From an uncultured Glaciecola sp. (GTDB taxonomy: Bacteria > Pseudomonadota > Gammaproteobacteria > Enterobacterales > Alteromonadaceae): DNA of 63,804 nucleotides. The translations under genes and the position numbers were made by a program. Positions 7,817 through 17,552 of the stretch are shown piece by piece (within the stretch, counting starts at the first letter, position 1; every line of letters starts with the position of its first letter). The notes beneath the pieces were generated by a model. The model did not search any database and was not told the DNA's origin. It saw only the letters and a list, made by a program, of their open reading frames with translations. The DNA lies in the NCBI GenBank assembly GCA_937125395.1, contig CAKZLI010000034.1, forward strand, positions 1 to 63,804. Direction: 5' to 3'.

Positions 7817-8749
7817 ATGGAACTATTAGAGCGTTATGTTCAAGCAGTGGCACATTATTTACCCGCTGAACAAAAACAAGATATTATGCGCGAACTGCGT
7901 GCTAATCTTTTAGACGAATTAGAGTCTCTTGAGATCGATGCGTCCAATCCTAAGGATATTCAAGCACTGACAACATTCATGCAACGCCTAGACCATCCTC
8001 AACGCATAGCTCAATCTTATGCGCCACAATATCCTTTAGTGGCGAGTGAGGATATGGGCTTATACAAAACCATCGTGTTAAAAGGGCTATTGGTATTATT
8101 TGTTTATGCGGTTGTGACGGCAGGCAGTTATTTAATTAATGCCCAAAGCGTGAATGCCATTGCATTTTTATTCGTCGTATTAAGTAGTGTGTGGGATAAC
8201 ATCGGTGGCATGTTGATTATTATCACTGCAACGTTCTACTTATTAGGTAAAAGTGGATATTTGGCGCAGTGGCGATATCCGTCATGGAATCCGGAGTCAC
8301 TCCCGCCAACCAATGCACAACGTATTTCAACCTCTGAAGGTATATCTGATGTCATTACCAGTGTCTTTGGCTTGTTATTGCTTTGGACGCCATTGTGGCT
8401 CAACGAGGAGGCCTATAACAGTCTAATACTTGGTATTGCACCGAATATGGAACAATGGCGCATCATACTCACCATTGTAATGGCAGGCTCGCTCATTGCT
8501 GCCATATATCGATTAACACAAGCCTATTGGACAAAGTTATCTAAAAGTGTCTATATTGCAGAATATCTGGTGTACATCGCAGTGATGTTGATACTTTGGC
8601 GTTCGCCAGTATTGTTTGAAATAACTAGCCCTGCCGCTATCGAACTGATGCCCTTTGTTAACGGATTATTTACTCACGGTTGGTTATTTAGTGCAGGGGT
8701 ATTTATGTTTATTGCCGCTTCCGAAGTGCGCAAATGGCACAAGTTGTAA
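7817..8749 (+). CDS. HAAS-domain multi-pass membrane protein partnered with PadR
   Basis: 310 residues from ATG 7817, preceded by AGAGGAA. Residues 1-60 (LERYVQAVAHYLPAEQKQDI...ELRANLLDELES) form the helical HAAS/permease-prefix domain frequently encoded next to PadR regulators. Six to seven hydrophobic segments follow from about residue 90 (LKGLLVLFVYAVVTAG; MLIIITATFYLLG; ILTIVMAGSLIAAIY and others). The function is unknown; proteins of this layout are thought to sense membrane or cell-envelope state. It probably forms a bicistronic operon with padR, ended by the strong terminator at 8770. Confidence 0.7.
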   Translation: MELLERYVQAVAHYLPAEQKQDIMRELRANLLDELESLEIDASNPKDIQALTTFMQRLDHPQRIAQSYAPQYPLVASEDMGLYKTIVLKGLLVLFVYAVVTAGSYLINAQSVNAIAFLFVVLSSVWDNIGGMLIIITATFYLLGKSGYLAQWRYPSWNPESLPPTNAQRISTSEGISDVITSVFGLLLLWTPLWLNEEAYNSLILGIAPNMEQWRIILTIVMAGSLIAAIYRLTQAYWTKLSKSVYIAEYLVYIAVMLILWRSPVLFEITSPAAIELMPFVNGLFTHGWLFSAGVFMFIAASEVRKWHKL

Positions 8750-8769
8750 AAGTCTTCGTTATACCTAAT

Positions 8770-8808
8770 AAAAAGGCTACTCAATTTGAACTGAGTAGCC
8801 TTTTTTTT
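8770..8808 (+). terminator. Rho-independent terminator
   Basis: AAAGGCTACTCA (8772-8783) pairs perfectly with TGAGTAGCCTTT (8792-8803) around an eight-base loop and is followed by a run of eight T. It ends the padR-HAAS operon. The A-run on the left side could also serve the converging sulP transcript. Confidence 0.92.
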
Positions 8809-8850
8809 AATTACCGCAATAACAGTGCCTACACCATAAGTTCTATGGGT

Positions 8851-10425
8851 TTAGCCTAGCTCATCACTTGCCACATAATAACGAGGATCTTCGTTGACAT
8901 TGATTTCAACAAATCGTGACGCTTTACGTAATAATGTGCGGCACTCTGGTGAAATATGACGAATATGCAGTTTTTTACCTGCTGCTTCGTACTTATCAGC
9001 CAACGTATCTAATGCGTCAATACCTGATGAATCCCAGATCCGTGATTCATTAAAATCAATCACTACGTCAGTTGGATCCGTTTCAGGATTAAATATTTCT
9101 TTAAAATATGAGACGGAGCCAAAGAATAAAGGCCCGTCTAACTCATAGACTTTCCAATTATCTTTATCCGTATGTGTTTTAGCAGAAATATGGATAGCAT
9201 GTTTCCAAGCGAATACTAATGCAGAAACAATCACACCAACCACAACCGCAATCGCTAAATCAGCAATCACCGTCACAAATGTCACCAAGAACAACACAAA
9301 CGCATCTTCTTTATTGACACCGCGGATAATCTTAAACGACGCCCATTCAAATGTGCCAATCACCACCATGAACATTACACCAACTAGCGCTGCTAATGGG
9401 ATCATTTCAATTAATTGTGACGCAAACAAGATAAAACCAAGTAAAACTAACGCTGCAGTGATCCCTGATAAACGACCACGACCACCTGAATTAATGTTAA
9501 TCATTGACTGGCCGATCATTGCACAACCGCCCATACCACCGAAGAAACCGTTCACGGTATTGGCAACGCCTTGACCGATACATTCTTTGTTTCCGCGACC
9601 ACGAGTACTGGTCATTTCATCAATTAAGGTTAATGTCAGTAATGATTCAATCAAGCCTACTAAGCTCAAAATAATTGCTGTTGGTAAGACGATATAGAGG
9701 GTTTCTAAGGTAAATGGCACCATTGGAATAGCAAAACTGGGTAACTCACCGGCGAGTGTCGCAGTCGCTTTCTCAGCTTCAGGTAACATATCACGCACAA
9801 AATCAATGACTGTACGCGCTTCAACATCTAAGCCATGCACAATCAACGTCACCGTAATAATCGCAGCCAATGAGGAAGGAATAGCAGTCGTGATTTTTGG
9901 CAACAACACAATGATAGCCATCGTCAATGCAGTTAGTCCGAGCATGATGTAGAGCATCTCACCGGTCATCCAGCTTTGGATACCGTTACTATCAAATATT
10001 TTGAACTGTCCTAATTGTGCTAAGAAAATCACAATCGCCAAGCCGTTTACAAAGCCAAGCATAACGGGATAAGGCACCAGACGTATAAACTTGCCGAGAC
10101 GGAAAACTCCTGCCAATATTTGCAGCGCACCTGCCACCACCACTGCGGCAAATAAGTACTCTACGCCATGCTGAGCAACTAATGCGACCATCACAACGGC
10201 CATCGCACCTGTCGCACCAGAAATCATACCTGGACGACCACCGATAGCAGAAGTAATTAACCCCATCATGAAGGCGGCATATAAGCCGACCATTGGTTCA
10301 ACCCCTGCAACAAATGCAAAAGCAACGGCCTCTGGCACTAATGCCAACGCCACGGTGATCCCAGATAACACGTCATTTTTAACGTTGTTATTAGAAAATG
10401 CACCTGCAAAATCAAATTTAAACAT
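8851..10425 (-). CDS. SulP/SLC26-family inorganic anion transporter with STAS domain
   Basis: About 524 residues. It starts with [37 protein letters not shown], the SulP N-terminal helix hairpin (given here as family wording), and continues through 12-14 membrane segments including '[20 protein letters not shown]'. The cytoplasmic STAS domain begins near residue 420 and includes '[19 protein letters not shown]'. The substrate is probably sulfate, bicarbonate or another small anion; sequence alone does not decide. I use the ATG at 10423-10425 (MFKFDF); an upstream ATG at 10443 adds six residues. No carbonic anhydrase gene is adjacent. Confidence 0.88.
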   Translation of the reverse strand: MFKFDFAGAFSNNNVKNDVLSGITVALALVPEAVAFAFVAGVEPMVGLYAAFMMGLITSAIGGRPGMISGATGAMAVVMVALVAQHGVEYLFAAVVVAGALQILAGVFRLGKFIRLVPYPVMLGFVNGLAIVIFLAQLGQFKIFDSNGIQSWMTGEMLYIMLGLTALTMAIIVLLPKITTAIPSSLAAIITVTLIVHGLDVEARTVIDFVRDMLPEAEKATATLAGELPSFAIPMVPFTLETLYIVLPTAIILSLVGLIESLLTLTLIDEMTSTRGRGNKECIGQGVANTVNGFFGGMGGCAMIGQSMININSGGRGRLSGITAALVLLGFILFASQLIEMIPLAALVGVMFMVVIGTFEWASFKIIRGVNKEDAFVLFLVTFVTVIADLAIAVVVGVIVSALVFAWKHAIHISAKTHTDKDNWKVYELDGPLFFGSVSYFKEIFNPETDPTDVVIDFNESRIWDSSGIDALDTLADKYEAAGKKLHIRHISPECRTLLRKASRFVEINVNEDPRYYVASDELG

Positions 10426-10498
10426 AATAATTGCTACACCCATAAAAAATTCGCGTGCAGAGTAGCATATTTTAGTGTCAATTACCGTTAATTATACG

Positions 10499-11059
10499 TT
10501 AACCTAACGCTACCGGTTTATCATGGAAGATTTTTCGCATCAGTGGAATAAAACTCTCTAACGAGTCAACTGCAAAATCGGGATCAAATGCTGGTGCGTC
10601 CCATTCATCGACAAGTTTGCATGCTAATGGATACCAACTTTCGTCCTTCCATTGTAAACGTAAATCAGTCGGTGCCCCTAAATATTGATAGTAGTATTCG
10701 CCCTGAAATGCCTGATGATTATAAATCACATGATAACTATCTTCACTGATGTAAGGTTTCATCATTTCTGCTGCAATCGCACCGTGATTAGGCACATTAA
10801 TAGATTTTGCTATGTCATGGCACAAGGCAATCACAATATGCTCATCAGATGCACCGGCTCGCCTCGCTAAAGTACCCGCCATCAGAGCATGCTGTAATTG
10901 ATCACAAGCAAATCCTAATGTGTGACTTTCGAGTGTTTTTAATAACTGTATAAACGTATCAGCGGTGTGCGTAAACGCTTCATAGTGGGCTGCTGCAATA
11001 ATTTGCCATTCTTCTAATGTGCCATCTTGCATACGCGTAAATGTAGCTTGCTTGTTCAT
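10499..11059 (-). CDS. HD-domain protein of the PhnZ/MIOX-like type
   Basis: 186 residues from ATG 11057-11059, which has an AGGAGA motif at the right distance. HD-type metal ligands appear in order: H57 (QLQHALM), H81-D82 (CHDIAK), H92 (PNHGA), H115 (YNHQ), and an Asp at 151 or 154 (DEWDAP). The added histidines between HD and the last Asp are the pattern of di-iron HD oxygenases such as PhnZ and myo-inositol oxygenase, rather than simple phosphohydrolases. The substrate is not known and no phosphonate or inositol genes are nearby, so the reaction cannot be named. Confidence 0.7.
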   Translation of the reverse strand: MNKQATFTRMQDGTLEEWQIIAAAHYEAFTHTADTFIQLLKTLESHTLGFACDQLQHALMAGTLARRAGASDEHIVIALCHDIAKSINVPNHGAIAAEMMKPYISEDSYHVIYNHQAFQGEYYYQYLGAPTDLRLQWKDESWYPLACKLVDEWDAPAFDPDFAVDSLESFIPLMRKIFHDKPVALG

Positions 11060-11140
11060 ACGGATTCTCCTATACAATTATTTTTATCTTACCAAAGATA
11101 CGCCTGAATAGTCTAAGAAATGTTACTAATTGGTTAATAC

Positions 11141-11219
11141 GATACCGGATTTTTCCCTCAGATTTTCATGACCTATTAAGTGGTCATGAAAATCTGAGGG
11201 AATTTATTCGATAGGTATC
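11141..11219. repeat. 79-bp palindromic element in a divergent intergenic region
   Basis: A perfect 21-base inverted repeat, TTCCCTCAGATTTTCATGACC (11153-11173, listed in part) against 11182-11202, encloses an eight-base loop. Outside it, GATACC (11141-11146) is matched by GGTATC (11214-11219). It lies between the divergent HD-protein and AEC transporter genes, so it is not at the end of either. There is no T-run. It could be a REP/MITE-like element, a regulatory dyad or a DNA cruciform. I found no second copy in the window. Confidence 0.75.
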
Positions 11220-11336
11220 ATTACAACACTCTAGGGTACAGCTTTAGTTTTCTGCACAAAGTTAAGCTGTTCATCCACACGGATCCTCGTATAATCTCAT
11301 TATAGGATCCACGCTAAGCTCAAAGGAACAAATACC

Positions 11337-12293
11337 ATGTCATCTGCATTAATGACCGCAGTGTTAGTTGTTGCCCCAGTTATGTGTTTAATCATGGCCG
11401 GAGTTGTATTTAAACGTGTCAAATTAATCAGTGATGAGTTTGTCGACGGCGGTTCAAAATTAATCTATAACGTTTCACTGCCAGCACTATTGTTTAACGC
11501 GATTTATACCGCTGATTTTGCCACAGCTGCAAACACGCATTTAATTTTGGCGAGTATCATAGGAACGGTAGCATTTGTAATATTAGCGATGTTGGCTGCG
11601 CGTATTATGATCACTGAGCGGACAGACCGAGGCGTTGTCATTCAAGGGGCTTTTCGTTCCAACATCGGTATTGTCGGATTAGCTTTGAGTGCGAATGCCT
11701 ATCCTGAATACTTTGCGACAGCCTCGGTATTCATGGCCTGCACCACACTCGTGTATAACTTATTAGCAGTGCTGTTATTGAACTTCTATGCAGACAAGCA
11801 ACACTCTATTATTGATAACATCATCGCACTGATCAAAAATCCAATTATTATTTCCATTGTGTTAGCACTATTTGCTTCGTATTTTGCTATACGCTTACCT
11901 GAGGTGGTACAAATAAGTTTGGCTTATTTTGCTCAATTGACTTTACCTTTAGCCCTATTGTGTACTGGTGCGTCATTGCAATTTTATGCAATGCGAGCGG
12001 CCATTGGAGCAATGATTGTGACCAATGTAGCAAAATGTTTAATCTATCCTGGGGTTATTTTATCTATTGGCTATTTTTTGGGCTTAGATCAAATCGAAAT
12101 GGGGATCTTATTTTTGATGACAGCATCACCCACTGCTGCAGCAAGTTATATTATGGCGAAAAAAACTAATTCAAACCCAGTTCTTGCTGCTAATATTGTT
12201 GTATCAACGACCATAGTGGCAATACCAATTATGATGATTTCACTGATTATATTGATACAATATGGGATTATAGCCCCAGCAAGTGTGAATTAG
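11337..12293 (+). CDS. AEC (auxin efflux carrier) family transporter
   Basis: 318 residues with about ten hydrophobic segments. The N-terminal 'PVMCLIMAGVVFKRVKLIS' and 'GSKLIYNVSLPALLFNAIY' and the later 'LPLALLCTGASLQF' and 'LFLMTASPTAAASYIMA' are family hallmarks. AEC proteins are inner-membrane secondary transporters of organic acids such as malonate or malate; the substrate here is unknown. An AAAGGAAC motif sits before the ATG. The stop is followed immediately by the ATG of the next small membrane protein, so they are likely an operon. Confidence 0.88.
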   Translation: MSSALMTAVLVVAPVMCLIMAGVVFKRVKLISDEFVDGGSKLIYNVSLPALLFNAIYTADFATAANTHLILASIIGTVAFVILAMLAARIMITERTDRGVVIQGAFRSNIGIVGLALSANAYPEYFATASVFMACTTLVYNLLAVLLLNFYADKQHSIIDNIIALIKNPIIISIVLALFASYFAIRLPEVVQISLAYFAQLTLPLALLCTGASLQFYAMRAAIGAMIVTNVAKCLIYPGVILSIGYFLGLDQIEMGILFLMTASPTAAASYIMAKKTNSNPVLAANIVVSTTIVAIPIMMISLIILIQYGIIAPASVN

Positions 12294-12803
12294 ATGCCGG
12301 CTTATCTTCGATTATTCTTGTCTGCGTTTATCGCGTTTTGTTTCTATGGGGCTTGGGCATTTTATGCCAATATGGCGCAATCACTTTCACCTGCACAACT
12401 GTATCAAATCGCATTAGTGCAAGCGACAACGAGTGCCGCAATCACACTTGGTTTTACGTTAATGACGGAGTGGAGTTATCAGCGTTTTGGGCAACGTTGT
12501 GTATCATTTGCCTTTGTCACACCATTACTGTGTATGCCTTATCACCATTCACCATATGCCAAGCAATATCAGCGAAGTTTTAATCAAGTGCTGGATCGCT
12601 CCGCTGCATACTTACAAGACAGACGCATCACTGGCGTGTTTTTTGCGCCTCTTTTGCCAATGGCAGTGCAAGGCTCGATAGTGATCAGCGTTAATGTGGC
12701 CAATCACACACCGAATTTGTGGTTAACGGTATTACCGTCTATCTTGTTTAGTGGCTTATATGGGTATATTTATACTTTTAGCTTATATCGAAAAAGTAAG
12801 TAG
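12294..12803 (+). CDS. Hypothetical four-helix inner membrane protein
   Basis: 169 residues that I do not recognise. There are four hydrophobic segments (about 5-27, 38-60, 117-138 and 142-162), with a basic, tyrosine-rich loop between the second and third (YHHSPYAKQYQRSFNQVLDR). It begins directly at the AEC transporter stop codon (TAGATG), implying translational coupling and perhaps a partner role for that transporter. Base composition matches the surroundings. Confidence 0.6.
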   Translation: MPAYLRLFLSAFIAFCFYGAWAFYANMAQSLSPAQLYQIALVQATTSAAITLGFTLMTEWSYQRFGQRCVSFAFVTPLLCMPYHHSPYAKQYQRSFNQVLDRSAAYLQDRRITGVFFAPLLPMAVQGSIVISVNVANHTPNLWLTVLPSILFSGLYGYIYTFSLYRKSK

Positions 12804-12806
12804 TGT

Positions 12807-13298
12807 TTAATCACGCGTCAAGGTGACAAACACATAATCATGGGGATTTTGCTCATCCGCGCTATGTGCTTCGCGACTAATTTCCTGCCATTGAGCAACA
12901 CCATTCCAATCAGGAAACTGCGTATCCCCTGCGACAGCTTTATCAATGAAAGTTAAATGTAGCGTATCTGCATGTTCAATTAATAGCGAATAAATGCTGC
13001 CACCACCGATAATCATCACTTCATGTTCTTGTGCGCACACTGCTAATGCTTCATCTACTGAATAGACAACGGTTGCATCTGCTAAGCGATAATTTTTATT
13101 CGTAGTGATAACAATGTTGTGGCGTCCAGGTAATGCCTTCCCAATCGATTCATACGTCTTACGACCCATCACAACAGGCTTGCCCATTGTCATTTTTCGA
13201 AAATGCTTCAGATCCGCTGGTAAATGCCATGGCATATCATTATCTGCACCAATAATACGATTATGAGCCATTGCGACGATCATGGATAAATGAGACAT
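12807..13298 (-). CDS. folA: Dihydrofolate reductase
   Basis: 163 residues from ATG 13296-13298. Catalyses NADPH-dependent reduction of dihydrofolate to tetrahydrofolate in the cytoplasm. The N-terminal strand SMIVAMAHNRIIGADNDMPW, the acidic catalytic D29 in LPADLKHFR, 'PVVMGRKTYESIG' and the NADPH loop 'VMIIGGGSIYSLL' are all present. A GTG three codons upstream is also in frame but the ATG matches family starts. It is transcribed away from the next gene and converges with the small membrane protein, ending three bases from it. Confidence 0.95.
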   Translation of the reverse strand: MSHLSMIVAMAHNRIIGADNDMPWHLPADLKHFRKMTMGKPVVMGRKTYESIGKALPGRHNIVITTNKNYRLADATVVYSVDEALAVCAQEHEVMIIGGGSIYSLLIEHADTLHLTFIDKAVAGDTQFPDWNGVAQWQEISREAHSADEQNPHDYVFVTLTRD

Positions 13299-13361
13299 AC
13301 TTTGCACTTTGTTTTAAATTTTGCTTAACTCTATTTTACAATAAAAACACGGAATTAGACC

Positions 13362-13823
13362 ATGCATTTTTTAGAATTAAAAATCCCCCCTGCTGCACTG
13401 CTCATTATTTGCATAGCAGGTATGTTGTCTGCACAAGTCTATTTACCATTAATGCCTTTAAATCTGTGGATTAAGTGGGGATTAACTGGGGTACTTTTAA
13501 GCGGCGCATTAATCATTATCATGCTTGCGGTATGGCATTTTCGTCAACATACTACGACCGTGAATCCGATGCAGCCTGAGCAAACGAAACAATTATTAAC
13601 TAATGGGGTAATGCAATATACACGAAACCCTATGTATTTAGGTTTTTTGATGTTAATCATTGCAACAGGCATTGCCATGCAAAGCTATATATTTCCCATC
13701 GTGAGCCTTGTTTTTATTACATGGATAACACGTTTTCAAATAATACCTGAAGAACGGGCATTAAATGCCTTATTTCCAATTGAATTTATACAATATTGTA
13801 AGACGACTCGACGTTGGATCTAA
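13362..13823 (+). CDS. Isoprenylcysteine carboxyl methyltransferase-like membrane protein
   Basis: 153 residues, with three to four membrane helices in the first 70 residues. The C-terminal half carries the family's cofactor region 'LTNGVMQYTRNPMYLGFLMLIIATGIA' and ends with a conserved glutamate stretch (IIPEERALN...IEFIQYC). Members are integral membrane methyltransferases of the PEMT/ICMT group using S-adenosylmethionine. The bacterial substrates are mostly unknown, and nothing in the neighbourhood points to one. It is probably monocistronic. Confidence 0.8.
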   Translation: MHFLELKIPPAALLIICIAGMLSAQVYLPLMPLNLWIKWGLTGVLLSGALIIIMLAVWHFRQHTTTVNPMQPEQTKQLLTNGVMQYTRNPMYLGFLMLIIATGIAMQSYIFPIVSLVFITWITRFQIIPEERALNALFPIEFIQYCKTTRRWI

Positions 13824-13850
13824 AATCCCTAGCAGGGTAGTTGTGCACAT

Positions 13851-13884
13851 AAAAAAACACGCGATAATTGAGATTAACGCGTGC
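13851..13884 (-). terminator. Rho-independent terminator of the VOC gene
   Basis: CACGCG-A-TAAT and ATTA-A-CGCGTG pair with one A-A mismatch around TGAG. On the minus strand the hairpin is followed by seven T. It lies 34 bases past the VOC gene stop and 30 bases past the converging methyltransferase gene. Confidence 0.8.
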
Positions 13885-13917
13885 TTATAAACAAATCAAA
13901 AAATTTATATCGGACAA

Positions 13918-14289
13918 TTAACCAAAGTGGCTAAATACGCCTTTATTACCATCACGATCTTTAAAGTATGCACCGTAAAATACATCAGGGATGCGTTGAC
14001 CTGGTGCACCGTCACATGTCGCACCTAAGCTTAATGCACGCGCATGTAATTCTGCAGCTTGTTCTTTAGAGCCAGGAGAGATGGCAAACATGTTCCCATT
14101 ACCTGGGTTAGGTGCATCTTCATTAAATGGGATACACAAAGAAAGCATTGGCTCTTGCATGCTTTTACCTATAAATAAAATACGGTCCATCTTAACTAAT
14201 GTTTTAGCGCCTAATGGGGCTAATAATTCGTTATAAAACGCTTCTGATTTATCTAAATCAGTCACGCCTAAAGTAATATAACTCAGCAT
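13918..14289 (-). CDS. VOC (glyoxalase/bleomycin-resistance fold) family protein
   Basis: 123 residues forming one VOC domain of paired beta-alpha-beta-beta-beta units. It begins MLSYITLGVTDLDKSEAFYN and ends 'YGAYFKDRDGNKGVFSHFG', a typical final strand with a metal-ligand position. The first histidine ligand usual in the opening strand (GIxHV) is replaced by T here (YITLGV), so the metal site is non-canonical. The family includes lyases, dioxygenases and binding proteins; the specific role is not decidable. Confidence 0.82.
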   Translation of the reverse strand: MLSYITLGVTDLDKSEAFYNELLAPLGAKTLVKMDRILFIGKSMQEPMLSLCIPFNEDAPNPGNGNMFAISPGSKEQAAELHARALSLGATCDGAPGQRIPDVFYGAYFKDRDGNKGVFSHFG

Positions 14290-14337
14290 TAAATTTACCT
14301 TTTATAAGTAGAGTTTGATTGTTAGTAATGAACATCG

Positions 14338-15516
<1,179 letters not shown>

Positions 15517-15620
15517 TCATTTTGTCGCTATGAACCTTAATTATACACTTATCAAGGTATGTTTGCGCAGTTCATCCATAAAATGCACTTGAAAGGTTTA
15601 AATATTATCTTGTGGATAAT

Positions 15621-15649
15621 AAAAAACCCCGCATTGAGCGGGGTTTTTT
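15621..15649 (-). terminator. Rho-independent terminator of rplU-rpmA
   Basis: AAAAAACCCCGC and GCGGGGTTTTTT pair around ATTGA (15621-15649). The T-run follows the stem in both directions. It lies 22 bases past the rpmA stop, so obgE beyond it must use its own promoter or read-through. Confidence 0.92.
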
Positions 15650-15670
15650 AAGAGAATCTTGAACTATCGC

Positions 15671-15928
15671 TTACTCAGCAACGATACTTACAAATTTACG
15701 ATTCTTTGGACCTTTGATCTCGAACTGAACTTTACCGTTAGTTAGAGCAAATAAAGTGTGGTCTTTACCGATACCCATATTGTCTCCAGCGTGGAATTTA
15801 GTACCACGTTGACGAACAATGATGTTACCTGCTAAAACAGATTGACCGCCGTAGCGCTTTACGCCAAGACGTTTACTTTCTGAATCGCGACCGTTTTTGG
15901 TACTACCACCAGCTTTTTTATGTGCCAT
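15671..15928 (-). CDS. rpmA: 50S ribosomal protein L27
   Basis: 85 residues, the standard gammaproteobacterial length. It begins [18 protein letters not shown], the flexible N-terminal tail that reaches the peptidyl-transferase centre, and contains '[21 protein letters not shown]'. There is no N-terminal cleavage extension of the Firmicute kind. It lies 15 bases after rplU with an AGGAGA motif. Confidence 0.98.
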   Translation of the reverse strand: MAHKKAGGSTKNGRDSESKRLGVKRYGGQSVLAGNIIVRQRGTKFHAGDNMGIGKDHTLFALTNGKVQFEIKGPKNRKFVSIVAE

Positions 15929-15943
15929 GTGTTAGTTCTCCTA

Positions 15944-16255
15944 TTATACGTTAATACCAGTGATTTTCACTTCTGTGAACCACTGACGATGACCCATCTG
16001 CGAACGTGAATGCTTACGACGACGGAACTTGACGATTTTGATTTTATCGCCACGTCCGTGCGTTACCACTTCTGCAGTTACTTTACTACCAGCAACGTAA
16101 GGGGTGCCGATTTTTACATCGTCACCATTGCTCACCATCAAGATGTTATCGAATTCTACAGCATCGCCTGGGGCGACTTCGATCTTCTCTAGACGAACGG
16201 TCTGGCCTTCGGCCACACGGTGTTGTTTACCACCACTTTGGAAAACCGCGTACAT
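15944..16255 (-). CDS. rplU: 50S ribosomal protein L21
   Basis: 103 residues, full length. It starts [18 protein letters not shown] and has the conserved basic '[16 protein letters not shown]' loop that contacts 23S rRNA. It is the first gene of the rplU-rpmA operon and is divergent from ispB, the arrangement found in E. coli and most gammaproteobacteria. Confidence 0.98.
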   Translation of the reverse strand: MYAVFQSGGKQHRVAEGQTVRLEKIEVAPGDAVEFDNILMVSNGDDVKIGTPYVAGSKVTAEVVTHGRGDKIKIVKFRRRKHSRSQMGHRQWFTEVKITGINV

Positions 16256-16530
16256 ATTAAACTCCGCTCTGCGTACATAGACGCTTTATTTAAAAATTAG
16301 GGCGCAGAGTATACGTAAAATGAAGAATCGATTCAAGCACAAATTTAACATTTATTGGAATTGTATCGTGCAGGGTGTCTAATGTTGATTTTAGTGTGCT
16401 ATTTTGACAATTTTCCGCAAAAATATACAAACAAGCTGAAATTATTCTTAATTACTGTAACATTATTGGTATTAGTTTAATCACTTTAATGACAAACATC
16501 ATCTTGAGTATTGTAGTTGACGAAATCCCC
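16256..16530. promoter_or_regulatory. Divergent rplU / ispB promoter region
   Basis: This 275-base AT-rich gap must contain promoters for both directions. A TTGACA at 16404-16409 is followed by AT-rich sequence with a TATACA-like hexamer at non-ideal spacing, so a sigma-70 promoter for ispB is possible but weak. I see no riboswitch or long hairpin in it. Confidence 0.35.
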
Positions 16531-17514
16531 ATGACCAAAACCATGAATATAGACCAAATCAAACAACTGACCAATGCAGATATGCAGCAGGTAAACTTGC
16601 TCATCCAAGCTCAAGTCGATTCTGATGTCGCATTGATTAAACAACTTGGGTTTTATATCGTCAACAGTGGTGGGAAGCGTCTGCGCCCATTATTGTGTGT
16701 CCTCGCGGCACGCGCACTCGATGTGCAGTCAACTCAACATCATCATTTAGCGGCGATTATTGAGTTTATTCATACTGCAACATTGTTGCATGATGATGTA
16801 GTGGATGAGTCACTTTTACGTCGTGGACGCGAGACTGCAAATGCGTTATTTGGTAATCAAGCCAGTGTTTTGGTTGGTGATTTTTTGTACTCTCGTGCTT
16901 TTCAAATGATGGTTGATTTAGATAGCATGAAAGTAATGCAAATTTTGTCAGATGCCACTAACCGTATTGCCCAAGGTGAGGTCATGCAGTTGATGAATGT
17001 TAATGATCCCGACACGACTGAAGCTAGTTATTTTGATGTCATTTATAGCAAAACTGCACGTTTGTTTGAAGCCGCAACGCAACTTGCTGCCGTCCTGACC
17101 CAACAACCCCCAGCGATTGAAAGCGCTATGCTGAATTATGGTAAGCATCTTGGTACTGCTTTTCAGCTGGTTGATGATATTTTAGATTACACTGCTGATG
17201 CCGAAGAAATGGGCAAAAACGTAGGCGATGATCTAGCAGAAGGCAAGCCAACACTGCCTTTGCTGCACGCAATGTGGCACAGTGATGAAGCAACAGCAAG
17301 TATGATCAAATCAGCCATCAAAGATGGTAATGGTATGGTCCATCTTGACGCCATTATCACCGCGATGCATGCGGCCGGTTCAATTCAATATACTCAAGAT
17401 AAAGCGCAGGTAGAAGCCAAGAAGGCTATTGCTGCGATTCAAATTTTACCTGATTCAGAATACAAAAATGCGCTAATTGGTTTAGCGCATTTATCCGTTG
17501 ACCGCGTCGCTTAG
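16531..17514 (+). CDS. ispB: Octaprenyl diphosphate synthase IspB
   Basis: About 327 residues. A trans-polyprenyl diphosphate synthase that extends farnesyl diphosphate to make the ubiquinone side chain. Both aspartate-rich motifs are present: DDVVD near residue 88 and DDILD near residue 215, with 'GGKRLRPLLCVLAARAL' near the N-terminus. Start choice is uncertain: ATGs at 16489, 16531 and 16543 are in frame and none has a strong Shine-Dalgarno. Alignment to E. coli IspB from memory favours 16543 or 16531. Confidence 0.93.
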   Translation: MTKTMNIDQIKQLTNADMQQVNLLIQAQVDSDVALIKQLGFYIVNSGGKRLRPLLCVLAARALDVQSTQHHHLAAIIEFIHTATLLHDDVVDESLLRRGRETANALFGNQASVLVGDFLYSRAFQMMVDLDSMKVMQILSDATNRIAQGEVMQLMNVNDPDTTEASYFDVIYSKTARLFEAATQLAAVLTQQPPAIESAMLNYGKHLGTAFQLVDDILDYTADAEEMGKNVGDDLAEGKPTLPLLHAMWHSDEATASMIKSAIKDGNGMVHLDAIITAMHAAGSIQYTQDKAQVEAKKAIAAIQILPDSEYKNALIGLAHLSVDRVA

Positions 17515-17552
17515 CTAACGCTTAATTAATGTTTAGATAGCATCTAGCAAGG

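Noticed and set aside
8851..10425. Carbonic-anhydrase-linked bicarbonate transporter (BicA-type) as a firm call
   Set aside because: The SulP family is clear, but nothing in the sequence or neighbours distinguishes bicarbonate from sulfate.
16404..16435. TTGACA-based sigma-70 promoter for ispB
   Set aside because: The -10-like TATACA is only about 14 bases away, so spacing is poor; kept only as a weak possibility in the intergenic entry.
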